Assembly (NCBI GenBank): GCA_938034875.1
Contig: CALHND010000002.1
Span: 62,001 to 126,000, forward strand
Length of the DNA stretch: 64,000 bases
Direction: 5' to 3'
Source: an uncultured Clostridia bacterium
Lineage (GTDB): Bacteria > Bacillota > Clostridia > Oscillospirales > Acutalibacteraceae
Each line of letters begins with the position of its first letter. The first letter of the stretch is position 1. Made by a program: the position numbers and the translations under genes. The notes below the pieces were generated by a model. It worked only from the letters and a program-made list of their open reading frames with translations, was not told the DNA's origin and searched no databases. Shown here piece by piece: positions 24,673 to 33,435 of the stretch.

Positions 24673-26733
24673 ATGAAACAGTATAACCCATCAGACATTT
24701 TGAACATCGCGTTAGTCGGTCATGGCAGTTGCGGCAAAACCAGCCTTGCTGAAGCAATGTTGTTTCTATGCAACGAAACAGAGCGTATGGGAAAGGTTAA
24801 CGATTCAACTACATTCACCGATTTTGACGCAGAGGAGAAAAAGCGCAAAATATCGCTTTCTGCAACAATAGTTTCTACAGAATTTGCAGGTAAAAAGTTA
24901 AATATTATAGATTCTCCCGGCCTCTTTGACTTTGCCGCAGGTATGCATGAGGCTGTACGTGCTGCCGACACCGCACTTATCGTTTTGTCGGGTAAATCGG
25001 GTCTCAATGTAGGCAGCGAGATTGCATATGACCTTGCAGCCGAAAACAACATTCCACGTGCATTTTTCATTAATAAGTTAGATTCTGGTCGCGCAAACTT
25101 TTACAAAATCATGTCGCAGTTAGTCGGCAAATACGGCTCAAAAGTTTGCCCCGTAGTTGTTCCTAGCTATGAGGGAGAGAACATTGTCGGTTATATAAAT
25201 CTTATTGATAAAACCGCATATTCATACGATGGTATAAACGAAAAACCGATTGATTTGCCAAACAACAGCGATGTTAACCATATGTTTGATTTGCTGTATG
25301 AAGAAATTGCCTCACAGGACGAAGAGCTTATGGACAAATACTTCAGTGGCCAGCAGTTAACCCCTGCCGATATAATTAAGGGAATTAAGGCAGGCATTTT
25401 GTCGGGTGACCTCCATCCCGTTTTTGCAGGCGCAGGGCTTGAGGGTCAGGGTGTAAACCTGTCGTTAAAAGCAATGGCGCAGATACTTCCAACAGCCGAT
25501 GAGCGCAAAGAATATGCAGTTCTGAGCAACGGAGATGAAGTTGAGCTTGAATGTAATGTAAATGGCCCGGCTGCTGCTATCGTTTTCAAAACTGTTGCCG
25601 ATCCGTTTATAGGCAAACTTTCCGTATTCAAGGTTATTTCAGGTAAAATATCTGCATCTGCTAAAATCATTAATGCTCGTACAGGCGAGGAAATCCGCAT
25701 AGGAAAAGTTGTCACGCTGAAAGGCCCCAAACAGATTGACACAGACGCTGTTTGTGCTGGAGATATCGGAGCTGTTGCAAAGCTAGGCAACGTTATTACC
25801 GGTGACACGCTGTGCGCAGCTGACAAAAAGCTTACGTTAAAACCGGCTCAGTTCCCCACCCCCGTACTTTCAATGGCAGTTTACGCCGTAAAGAAAGGTG
25901 ACGAGGAAAAAATTGCTTCGGGTTTTAATCGTCTCATGGAGGAAGACCCCACAATCACTTATACGCTCAACAAGGAAACGGGAGAACAAATTCTTTCAGG
26001 TCTTGGTGAACAGCACCTTGATGTCATTGCAACAAAACTGAAAAATAAATTTCAAACCGAAATCAAACTTCAGGCTCCCCGTATTGCCTATCGTGAAACC
26101 GTTCGCAAAAAGGTTAAGGTGCAGGGCAAACATAAAAAACAATCGGGCGGTCACGGTCAATTCGGTGATGTTTGGATGGAATTTGAGCCGTGTGAAGGCA
26201 CTGATATTGTATTTGAGGAAAAGGTTTTTGGTGGTTCTGTTCCGAAAAACTTCTTCCCCGCTGTTGAAAAAGGTATTCGCGAAAGCGCAGTAAAGGGTGT
26301 TCTTGCAGGTTATCCGGTTGTAGGTGTAAAAGCCACTTTGGTTGATGGATCATATCACCCAGTTGACTCATCCGAAATGTCATTCAAAATGGCGGCAAGC
26401 ATGGCTTACAAGGCAGGATTGCCACAGGCAGGCCCCGTTCTGCTTGAGCCTATCGGTACGCTTAAGGTTACAGTTCCCGACGATTGCATGGGCGATGTTA
26501 TAGGAGATATCAACAAGCGCAGAGGACGTGTTCTGGGCATGAATCCCGCAGAAAAGCAATGCAGCGAAGTAGTGGCCGAAGTTCCGATAGCGGAAATGGC
26601 TGATTTTTCTACGGCAATGCGTTCAGTAACTCAAGGTCGTTCAAAATTCACTCTTGACTTTGAGCGCTATGAAGATGTTCCCGCAAATATTGCACAAAAA
26701 ATTATTGAAGAATCAAAATTAAACGAGGAATAA
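24673..26733 (+). CDS. EF-G-like translational GTPase (FusA paralogue)
   Basis: A 686-residue protein with the full five-domain order of EF-G: GTPase (G1 GHGSCGKT, G4 NKLD), domain II, domain III with GLGEQHLDV, domain IV with KKQSGGHGQFGDV, and domain V. Switch II reads DSPGLFDF instead of DTPGHVDF, so the catalytic histidine is Leu84. Second copies of EF-G in many bacteria also lack this histidine (often tyrosine) and are slow or regulatory GTPases. Its role here, in translocation, recycling or stress, is open. It is monocistronic with its own promoter and terminator. Confidence 0.88.
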   Translation: MKQYNPSDILNIALVGHGSCGKTSLAEAMLFLCNETERMGKVNDSTTFTDFDAEEKKRKISLSATIVSTEFAGKKLNIIDSPGLFDFAAGMHEAVRAADTALIVLSGKSGLNVGSEIAYDLAAENNIPRAFFINKLDSGRANFYKIMSQLVGKYGSKVCPVVVPSYEGENIVGYINLIDKTAYSYDGINEKPIDLPNNSDVNHMFDLLYEEIASQDEELMDKYFSGQQLTPADIIKGIKAGILSGDLHPVFAGAGLEGQGVNLSLKAMAQILPTADERKEYAVLSNGDEVELECNVNGPAAAIVFKTVADPFIGKLSVFKVISGKISASAKIINARTGEEIRIGKVVTLKGPKQIDTDAVCAGDIGAVAKLGNVITGDTLCAADKKLTLKPAQFPTPVLSMAVYAVKKGDEEKIASGFNRLMEEDPTITYTLNKETGEQILSGLGEQHLDVIATKLKNKFQTEIKLQAPRIAYRETVRKKVKVQGKHKKQSGGHGQFGDVWMEFEPCEGTDIVFEEKVFGGSVPKNFFPAVEKGIRESAVKGVLAGYPVVGVKATLVDGSYHPVDSSEMSFKMAASMAYKAGLPQAGPVLLEPIGTLKVTVPDDCMGDVIGDINKRRGRVLGMNPAEKQCSEVVAEVPIAEMADFSTAMRSVTQGRSKFTLDFERYEDVPANIAQKIIEESKLNEE

Positions 26734-26765
26734 TACAATATATTGCAATATTTCTCTTTACTAAC

Positions 26766-26803
26766 AAAAAAGGTATGCAGATTAGTTTCTGCATACCTTT
26801 TTT
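26766..26803 (+). terminator. Terminator behind the EF-G paralogue
   Basis: GGTATGCAGA pairs with TCTGCATACC, flanked by A and T runs. A nearly identical hairpin sits at 28884-28921. Confidence 0.9.
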
Positions 26804-26910
26804 TACTGTATTTTGATAATATATATACCTATTTTCGCCTTTATTTTATATCTAATACGGCCGTATGTTTTAATCACTGACAGCTGTACTTTTTGTGTAA
26901 ATGGGCTGTG

Positions 26911-26939
26911 TTGCAAAGCGTGAATTATTGTGTTATACT
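26911..26939 (+). promoter_or_regulatory. Promoter of the radical SAM gene
   Basis: TTGCAA, 17 bases, TATACT. It leaves a leader of about 110 bases before the ATG at 27054, in which no known riboswitch fold is recognised. The rest of 26804-27053 shows nothing else. Confidence 0.75.
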
Positions 26940-27053
26940 GAATATTAGATTAAAATTGTGCGCGATATCAGATGTTTTATTTGTCAGCATAACTGACCAA
27001 TAATCAGGCTTGAAAAAGCAAAAAGCTAATGATCAATTTAGGTGGTGTGCAAA

Positions 27054-28823
27054 ATGGCAGATGTTTTATTTATTAATACAACAGACAAGTTAGAAATTAA
27101 AAACGAAGTGAACGGTACGCTGATTTTAGCAACAAAACTTCTGGAAGCCGGCATTGATGTTGAGGTATTAAGATTCTGTGAAATTGAATCTTATAATGGA
27201 AATGATAATTATCTGGGTTTTATTCGTGATATTACCGAACGTATTATAAAAATAGGTCCCAAATGTATCTCATTTTACACTCTGTGGCCGTACTACCATA
27301 TCATGCTTCGAATTGCACGCGAAATTAAAGCCGTAGCACCACAAATCATTACGGTTATGGGTGGACCTCAGTCGTCGGCGACAGCAAGTCAAACCCTGTC
27401 AACACAAAACTATGTGGACTACATATGCACCGGAGAGGGTGAAAATACGGTCGTTCCGTTTTTTGGGGCACTGCTAAACGGCGATTATGAAAAACTGGCC
27501 GAAATCCCATCACTATATTACCGCAAAGATGGCAAAGTTGTTTATAACGACCTCTATGCACCTCTTTGCGACCTTAACACCCTACCCTACTGGGATGACC
27601 GCCTGTATCTAAAAAACCATGCTGAAAAAGAAAGTGACATAAGTTCATATAATTATTTTATGCCGATTGATGCGGGTCGCGGTTGCCCATACAGTTGCAC
27701 ATTCTGCTGCAGCAGCAACTTTTGGCGCAGAACATATCGTCTAAAATCTCCGGAGAGAATTATTCAAGATATAGAATATTATAATAAAAAATTTGGCATT
27801 CGGAGCTTTTGGTTTACTCATGATGCTTTCACCGTAAACAAAAAATTGGTTGAAAATGTGTGCGAGGAAATATTGCAACGAGGCCTGGATATCCGCTGGA
27901 AATGCACTACCAGAATAAACTGCATATCTGAAGATTTGGTTCTTAAAATGAAGGAATCCGGCTGTACCAATATTGAGCTAGGTATCGAAACGGGTTCTGA
28001 GCGAATGCAAAAAATAATTGATAAACGCCTTGATTTAAAAAAGGCGCATGAGACAATAAAGTTTTTGCTTAAAAACAATATTGCAGTTCATACCTTCTTT
28101 ATGCATGGATTTCCTGAAGAAACCGAGTCGGATATCAACGATACGTTGGAGCTGCTCTTTTCATTCCTTGACCTTGGTGTTCAATATGCAAGCATGAACT
28201 ATTGTCGTTTTAATCCAAACACGACAATGACAATGCAGTACATGGACCAATTAGTGCTTGACCCAAGCATAGCGATTCTCAGCCGTAGGATATTCGGATA
28301 TGAAGAAGAGCTGGATGTAATTAAAAATAATCGTGAAATTTTTCCGTTTTTTTATCATCTAAATACACCTGAGCGAAACGAGTATCAGTACTTAAGATAT
28401 TTTGTTCGTATGTACCAGCAGTTCCCAATTTCAATGCGTTATTTACGAGCACTTTATAAAGGCGATAATCTTAAGTTTTATCATGATTTTATAAAAAATA
28501 ACGATCATATTATCTCAAAAGGCGCGGATGATTTAATTGAAGCAGTACATACAAAAACGCTGGAAGTAGCAGTCAACACCATGAAAGATTTTGACATGCC
28601 CTATGTACAACAATTAAAGGAACTTATGCGATACGACCTTGACAGAAAGCAAATTTCAGATTTAGAAAATGGTACTGTCGTTTGCAAAACCTACGGATTT
28701 AGTATTATGGACTATACTTCGAAAAAGCCTATTGATAAATACTGCTCTGCCGAATCAAAGTTACTGATGCAAAAGTCGGGAGACAAAATTAAAGTAAAAA
28801 TCATGGACATAAAAGAAGTTTAA
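27054..28823 (+). CDS. Cobalamin-binding domain radical SAM protein
   Basis: A 589-residue protein: B12-binding Rossmann domain (residues 1-150, with VMGGPQSS and CTGEGE), a radical SAM core with the cluster motif CPYSCTFC (C211, C215, C218), then GIETGSERMQKII and a C-terminal helical region of about 200 residues. Class B enzymes of this layout methylate or rearrange unreactive carbons in natural products, lipids or cofactors; the substrate is not evident. The ATG at 27054 follows AGGTGGTG; an in-frame GTG 12 bases upstream is part of that signal. The gene is alone between two near-identical terminators. Confidence 0.88.
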   Translation: MADVLFINTTDKLEIKNEVNGTLILATKLLEAGIDVEVLRFCEIESYNGNDNYLGFIRDITERIIKIGPKCISFYTLWPYYHIMLRIAREIKAVAPQIITVMGGPQSSATASQTLSTQNYVDYICTGEGENTVVPFFGALLNGDYEKLAEIPSLYYRKDGKVVYNDLYAPLCDLNTLPYWDDRLYLKNHAEKESDISSYNYFMPIDAGRGCPYSCTFCCSSNFWRRTYRLKSPERIIQDIEYYNKKFGIRSFWFTHDAFTVNKKLVENVCEEILQRGLDIRWKCTTRINCISEDLVLKMKESGCTNIELGIETGSERMQKIIDKRLDLKKAHETIKFLLKNNIAVHTFFMHGFPEETESDINDTLELLFSFLDLGVQYASMNYCRFNPNTTMTMQYMDQLVLDPSIAILSRRIFGYEEELDVIKNNREIFPFFYHLNTPERNEYQYLRYFVRMYQQFPISMRYLRALYKGDNLKFYHDFIKNNDHIISKGADDLIEAVHTKTLEVAVNTMKDFDMPYVQQLKELMRYDLDRKQISDLENGTVVCKTYGFSIMDYTSKKPIDKYCSAESKLLMQKSGDKIKVKIMDIKEV

Positions 28824-28883
28824 ACAAAAGTTACTACACCATGGCGTAGTAAAACATTCGATTATATAATTTGTTTATCACAC

Positions 28884-28921
28884 AAAAAAGGTATGCAGAA
28901 TAATTTCTGCATACCTTTTTT
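28884..28921. terminator. Bidirectional terminator behind the radical SAM gene and the pyr operon
   Basis: GGTATGCAGA and TCTGCATACC with A and T runs, the same stem as at 26766-26803. It can also stop minus-strand transcription leaving pyrI. The remaining 28922-29101 holds nothing I recognise. Confidence 0.85.
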
Positions 28922-29101
28922 ATTTATCTTTTTTCTTATAAAGTTAATCGTATGTTTGCTGTAAATTATAATCATTACTAATTAATAAACTTGCAGCAAT
29001 TTTATTTCATAAGATAATAAATATCTGCAAACTCGGCAGCCAAAACATATGATCGTACTGATCGCTTTCAGTATTTATACATTCACCAACAAACCTGCTT
29101 T

Positions 29102-29515
29102 TTATGCTTTTGCGTCGCAGTAAATGCAGCGATATATTCCTTTTTCACGGTCAGTAAGTTTAAAAATATGATGAATATCCTGCTCGGTCGATGTGATGCA
29201 ACGCGGATTTTTACACTGCAGTATATCGGTCAGGTTATCAGGCAGAGCAATGTGCCTTTTTTCAACTACCTGACTATCGCGTACAATGTCTACCGTAATA
29301 GTCGGGCTAATAAATCCGAGCACATCAAAATCAAACTCCATATCGCAGTCGATTTTTATAATGTCCTTCTTTCCCATTTTGCTACTGGGAACATTTTTGA
29401 GAATTGCAACGGGGCAATCAAGTGAATCGAGCGACAACATACTGTAAATTTGCATTGCTTTGCCGCAAGTAATGTGGTCAATAACTATACCGTTTTTTAC
29501 CGAATCAACTCGCAT
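29102..29515 (-). CDS. pyrI: Aspartate carbamoyltransferase regulatory subunit
   Basis: A 137-residue subunit with the allosteric domain (residues 1-95) and a C-terminal zinc domain holding four cysteines (C101, C106, C130, C133). In other bacteria it makes the PyrB trimer respond to CTP and ATP. It is shorter than the E. coli protein (153). It starts directly after the pyrB stop (TAAATG) and is the last gene of the operon. Confidence 0.94.
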   Translation of the reverse strand: MRVDSVKNGIVIDHITCGKAMQIYSMLSLDSLDCPVAILKNVPSSKMGKKDIIKIDCDMEFDFDVLGFISPTITVDIVRDSQVVEKRHIALPDNLTDILQCKNPRCITSTEQDIHHIFKLTDREKGIYRCIYCDAKA

Positions 29516-30430
29516 TTATTTAACCTCCAACAGCTTCAAAATCAGAGCCATTCGTATGAATTTGCCGTACTTAGCTTGTCTGAAGTAACAGGCTCGGCTG
29601 TCAGCATCCACCGCTGTGGATATTTCGTTTACTCTGGGCAGCGGATGTAAAATTGCCATCTTTTCTTTAGCATTTTTCAATTTTTCAGGAGTCAAAATGT
29701 AACTGTTTTTCAGTCGCAAATAATCTTCCTCGTTAAAAAAGCGCTCTTTTTGCACCCGTGTCATGTAAAGAATATCGAGATTTGGCATTGCTTCGTCAAG
29801 CGAGGTTGTCTGCTCATAATTGATGCCTTTTGCTTTAATATGAACATCTTTTACATAGCTTGGCAGCTTCAGTTCCTCTGGTGAGATAAGTACAAAGCTG
29901 ATACCGCTGTAACGCGACATGGCAGCTATAAGCGAATGCACCGTTCTGCCAAATTTTAAGTCTCCGCACAGTCCTACTTTCAAATTATCAAGCCTGCCCA
30001 TTTCGCGCTTAATTGTAAGCAAATCTGTCAAAGTTTGAGTCGGGTGATTGTGTCCACCGTCACCTGCGTTTATAATCGGTACCTCGCTGCGCATAGAAGC
30101 TACGAGCGGTGCTCCCTCTTTTGGATGACGCATTGCAATAATGTCGGCATAACCACTTACTACCGCAACTGTATCCGAAACACTCTCCCCTTTTGCAGAC
30201 GAGCTTGATGCAGCCTCTGAAAAGCCCAGCACAGCACCGCCAAGCTCCATCATTGCCGCCTCAAACGATAGTCGTGTACGAGTAGATGGCTCAAAAAACA
30301 GCGTAGCGAGCTTTTTATAGCGGCACTTTTCCCTGTATTTATCGGGATTTTCAATTATATCGTCAGCCGTTTTAATAAGTTCCTCTATTTCTTCTACAGA
30401 TAAATCCAATATATCAATCAGATTTTTCAT
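29516..30430 (-). CDS. pyrB: Aspartate carbamoyltransferase catalytic subunit
   Basis: A 304-residue enzyme of the second step of UMP synthesis. Carbamoyl-phosphate residues are seen in FEPSTRTRLSFE, and GDGGHNHPTQTLTDLLT and HPLPRVNEI complete the active site. Presence of pyrI means the allosteric dodecamer is likely. It overlaps the pyrE stop by four bases. Confidence 0.96.
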   Translation of the reverse strand: MKNLIDILDLSVEEIEELIKTADDIIENPDKYREKCRYKKLATLFFEPSTRTRLSFEAAMMELGGAVLGFSEAASSSSAKGESVSDTVAVVSGYADIIAMRHPKEGAPLVASMRSEVPIINAGDGGHNHPTQTLTDLLTIKREMGRLDNLKVGLCGDLKFGRTVHSLIAAMSRYSGISFVLISPEELKLPSYVKDVHIKAKGINYEQTTSLDEAMPNLDILYMTRVQKERFFNEEDYLRLKNSYILTPEKLKNAKEKMAILHPLPRVNEISTAVDADSRACYFRQAKYGKFIRMALILKLLEVK

Positions 30431-31077
30431 TTCTGTTCACCGTTAATCCAGCTTTCATCTGACGGATTATTACGAAAAGCTATCAGTCGAGCTACATCTT
30501 CAGGTTTAATATAGTTTTCATCAGCCGCAATTTGAGCAATAGCATCAAAGTTAGTCAAGCTTACATTCCTTACGTTTGCAGCAGCAAGGCGGTCAACACC
30601 CTTTTGCATACCGTATGTGAAAATGCTAACTACGCCAAGCACTTCCGCGCCTGCTTCACGCAGAACATTTACTACCTCTATAACGCTGCCGCCGGTTGAA
30701 ATAAGATCCTCTACTACGACAACCTTTTGTCCTTTTTCAAGTTTACCCTCGATTTGATTGCCTCTGCCGTGGTCCTTTGCACCCGAACGAACATAGCCCA
30801 TTGGCATACCGAGTATGTGAGCGGTGATGGCGGCGTGAGCGATTCCTGCGGTGGAGGTTCCCATTAGCACCTCTGCATCGGGATATTCTGCCTTAATTGT
30901 TTCTGCAAGTGCATTTTCTACATCATTGCGCACCTGAGGTGCGGTGAGCGTAAGGCGGTTGTCACAGTAAACGGGACTTTTAATGCCGCTTGCCCATGTA
31001 AACGGCTCGTCAGGACGGAAAAATACAGCCTTTATTGATAATAAGTCTTTTGCAATTGTTTTTTCAATATTAGTCAT
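30427..31077 (-). CDS. pyrE: Orotate phosphoribosyltransferase
   Basis: A 216-residue type I phosphoribosyltransferase joining orotate and PRPP. The PRPP loop reads VVVVEDLISTGGSV and the substrate loop FTWASGIKSPVYCDNR. Two in-frame ATG codons (31083 and 31077) compete; I chose the second because AGAGG lies only 3 bases from the first and 9 from the second. Length agrees with the family. Confidence 0.95.
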   Translation of the reverse strand: MTNIEKTIAKDLLSIKAVFFRPDEPFTWASGIKSPVYCDNRLTLTAPQVRNDVENALAETIKAEYPDAEVLMGTSTAGIAHAAITAHILGMPMGYVRSGAKDHGRGNQIEGKLEKGQKVVVVEDLISTGGSVIEVVNVLREAGAEVLGVVSIFTYGMQKGVDRLAAANVRNVSLTNFDAIAQIAADENYIKPEDVARLIAFRNNPSDESWINGEQK

Positions 31078-31090
31078 TTTCATTTACCTC

Positions 31091-31789
31091 TCAATCAATA
31101 AATTCAGCTACGCAGCGTCTGTATGCAGCAACGGGATCAGCGGCTGCTGTAATCGGCCTGCCTACGACAATGTAATCCGAACCGATTTCCTTTGCCTTTG
31201 CCGGAGTTGTTACGCGAACTTGGTCACCTACATCGCTGTCGGCAAAGCGTACACCCGGTGTAACGGTGATGAAATTATTTGAACATACCTCATGCACCTT
31301 TGCTGCTTCAAGCGGCGAGCAAACAACACCGTCAAGTCCTGCAAGTTTTGCATTGTGAGCGTAGTGCATTACAACCTTGTCAAGTGGTTCTTTTATGAGC
31401 AAATCGTTTTCCATGCGCTGCTGGTCGGTTGAGGTAAGCTGTGTAACCGCAATGAGCAGCGGGCGTGTGCCGTCCTCACGAGTAAGTCCTTCAATAGCGG
31501 CTTCCATCATAGAGATAGTACCGCTTGCGTGCAAATTACACATATCAACATCGAGCTGCGAAAGTACCCTCATTGCCTTTTTTACAGTGTTCGGAATATC
31601 GTGAAGCTTTAAATCAAGAAATATTTTATGACCTCTTGCCTTTATTTCGCGTACAATTTCCGGTCCTGCAGCATAATAAAGCTCCATTCCAATTTTTACA
31701 TACGGCTTTTCATCCTTAAATTTATCTAGGAAAGAAAGCACCTCATCCTTTCCTGCAAAGTCGCAGGCAATAATAACATCCTTACCCAT
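31091..31789 (-). CDS. pyrF: Orotidine 5'-phosphate decarboxylase
   Basis: A 232-residue TIM-barrel enzyme, last step of UMP synthesis, with the motif FLDLKLHDIPNTV that carries the catalytic Asp-Lys-Asp. VTPGVRF and DYIVVGRPIT are the phosphate-binding strands. The ATG at 31789 follows AGGAGGTG; it overlaps the end of pyrD by 8 bases. Confidence 0.96.
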   Translation of the reverse strand: MGKDVIIACDFAGKDEVLSFLDKFKDEKPYVKIGMELYYAAGPEIVREIKARGHKIFLDLKLHDIPNTVKKAMRVLSQLDVDMCNLHASGTISMMEAAIEGLTREDGTRPLLIAVTQLTSTDQQRMENDLLIKEPLDKVVMHYAHNAKLAGLDGVVCSPLEAAKVHEVCSNNFITVTPGVRFADSDVGDQVRVTTPAKAKEIGSDYIVVGRPITAAADPVAAYRRCVAEFID

Positions 31790-32699
31790 TGTGCGCACCT
31801 CCTATTATTTCTTCAAGCGAATTTATATTGTATTTTTGCATTTCTTTAGGTAGATCTTCAATAATTTTCTTACATGCATACGGATCAATAAGGTTTGCCG
31901 CTCCAATCTGCACCGCAGTTGCTCCCGCAAGCATCATTTCAATAACATCTCGTGCGGATGATACTCCGCCCATTCCGATGATTGGAATTTTTACTGCTTC
32001 GTAAACCTGATAAACCATTCTGAGTGCTATCGGCAAAATTGCACTGCCCGAAAAGCCTCCCATTTTATTGGCTATTACCGGCTTTTTTGTTTTCAGGTCA
32101 ATACGCATACCAAGCAATGTGTTAATCATGCTGATGCCGTCTGCCCCTGCATCCTCGCAAGCTTTTGCAATGGATACAATATCGGTTACATTCGGGCTGA
32201 GTTTAATGTAAACCGGTTTGGTTGTAACCGCCTTTACTCTACGGGTAATTTCGGCTGCCATTTCGGGGTCTGTACCGAAGGTCATGCCTCCGTTATGTAC
32301 ATTCGGGCAGCTGATGTTGACTTCCAATATGCCAACCTGTTCCTGTTTATCAAGTTTTTCGCAGGTGTCAGCATATTCATCAATTGAAAATCCGCCGATA
32401 TTAGCTATTACAGGCTTTGTAAAGCAAGCACGCAGTTTTGGTAACTCCTCTGCAATAACCATGTCCACACCGGGATTTTGCAGTCCTACGCTGTTGATCA
32501 TACCCTCTGAACACTCTGCAATACGCGGTGTGGGATTGCCGAAACGGGGCTCTGCAGTAGTACCCTTAAACGAAAACGAACCAAGGCAGTTTATATCGTA
32601 CAGCTCGGCAAATTCATAACCATAGCCGAATGTGCCGCTGGCAGGAATCACAGGGTTGTCAAGTGTTATTCCACTTAAAGTAACTTTTGTATTTACCAT
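31782..32699 (-). CDS. pyrD: Dihydroorotate dehydrogenase, NAD-dependent (class 1B)
   Basis: A 305-residue FMN enzyme. ILEVNISCPNVHNGG contains the catalytic cysteine of class 1B, and the phosphate site is GMGGVSSARDV. It needs PyrK, encoded just upstream, to pass electrons to NAD. AAAGGAGG precedes the ATG at 32699; the frame extends further but without a signal. Confidence 0.96.
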   Translation of the reverse strand: MVNTKVTLSGITLDNPVIPASGTFGYGYEFAELYDINCLGSFSFKGTTAEPRFGNPTPRIAECSEGMINSVGLQNPGVDMVIAEELPKLRACFTKPVIANIGGFSIDEYADTCEKLDKQEQVGILEVNISCPNVHNGGMTFGTDPEMAAEITRRVKAVTTKPVYIKLSPNVTDIVSIAKACEDAGADGISMINTLLGMRIDLKTKKPVIANKMGGFSGSAILPIALRMVYQVYEAVKIPIIGMGGVSSARDVIEMMLAGATAVQIGAANLIDPYACKKIIEDLPKEMQKYNINSLEEIIGGAHNG

Positions 32700-33424
32700 A
32701 TGATTTCCTCCTTTGTGAGTACAGGACCTTCTTTGCAAATGCGCTTTGAGCCATATTTAGTCTTGCATGAGCAACCCATGCAAGCACCGAAGCCACAACC
32801 CATGCGTTCTTCAAAACTGAGCTGTCCCGATGTGTTGGTGCTGTTATAAACGGCCTTTAGCATCGGTTCAGGGCCGCAGGTGTAAAAATAGCTGTATGAA
32901 AGCCCGTTCATAGCATCTGTAACAAATCCTTTTATACCGTAGCTGCCGTCAGCAGTGGTGACAAGCACCTTTGCGCCGAGAGCAGCAAATTCATTTTCGT
33001 AGAAAACATCTGCTCCACTGTTGAAGCCCAATATAACCGTCGGTTTTTTACCCTCGGTAATTAGCTGCTTGCATAAATTGTACATGGGCGGTACTCCGAC
33101 GCCGCCGCCAATTAGGAGCGGTTGATCGCCCGACATCAATGTGTCGTAGCCGTTACCCAGTCCCGTAAGAATGTCAAGCTCCGCACCCTGCTCATATTTA
33201 CTGAGTTCCAGAGTGCCCTCTCCGAAAATTTTATATATTAGAGTAAGCGTATTTTCGTCATAATCGCACACTGAAATCGGTCGGCGCAAATAAAAGCCAT
33301 CGATCTTAATATTTACAAACTGTCCAGATGCGGTGATATCATCGGTATTACCCTTTAAGGTAATTTTTATTACATCCCGTGCAATAGGCTGTTGTGATAC
33401 AACAGTAAAAATGTCTTGCCTCAT
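32693..33424 (-). CDS. pyrK: Dihydroorotate dehydrogenase electron-transfer subunit
   Basis: A 243-residue FAD protein of the ferredoxin-reductase fold. LRRPISVCD binds FAD, LIGGGVGVPPMYNL and YTCGPEPMLKA bind the nicotinamide nucleotide, and a C-terminal cluster CGFGACMGCSC plus a later Cys binds 2Fe-2S. It overlaps pyrD by 7 bases, fitting a stoichiometric complex. Confidence 0.95.
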   Translation of the reverse strand: MRQDIFTVVSQQPIARDVIKITLKGNTDDITASGQFVNIKIDGFYLRRPISVCDYDENTLTLIYKIFGEGTLELSKYEQGAELDILTGLGNGYDTLMSGDQPLLIGGGVGVPPMYNLCKQLITEGKKPTVILGFNSGADVFYENEFAALGAKVLVTTADGSYGIKGFVTDAMNGLSYSYFYTCGPEPMLKAVYNSTNTSGQLSFEERMGCGFGACMGCSCKTKYGSKRICKEGPVLTKEEIIW

Positions 33425-33435
33425 CTTACGCCTCC

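Noticed and set aside
26901..26948. 15-codon frame that could encode a precursor peptide for the radical SAM enzyme
   Set aside because: It contains the -35 and -10 boxes of the gene's promoter and lacks a ribosome binding site, so it is not transcribed as a whole from there.
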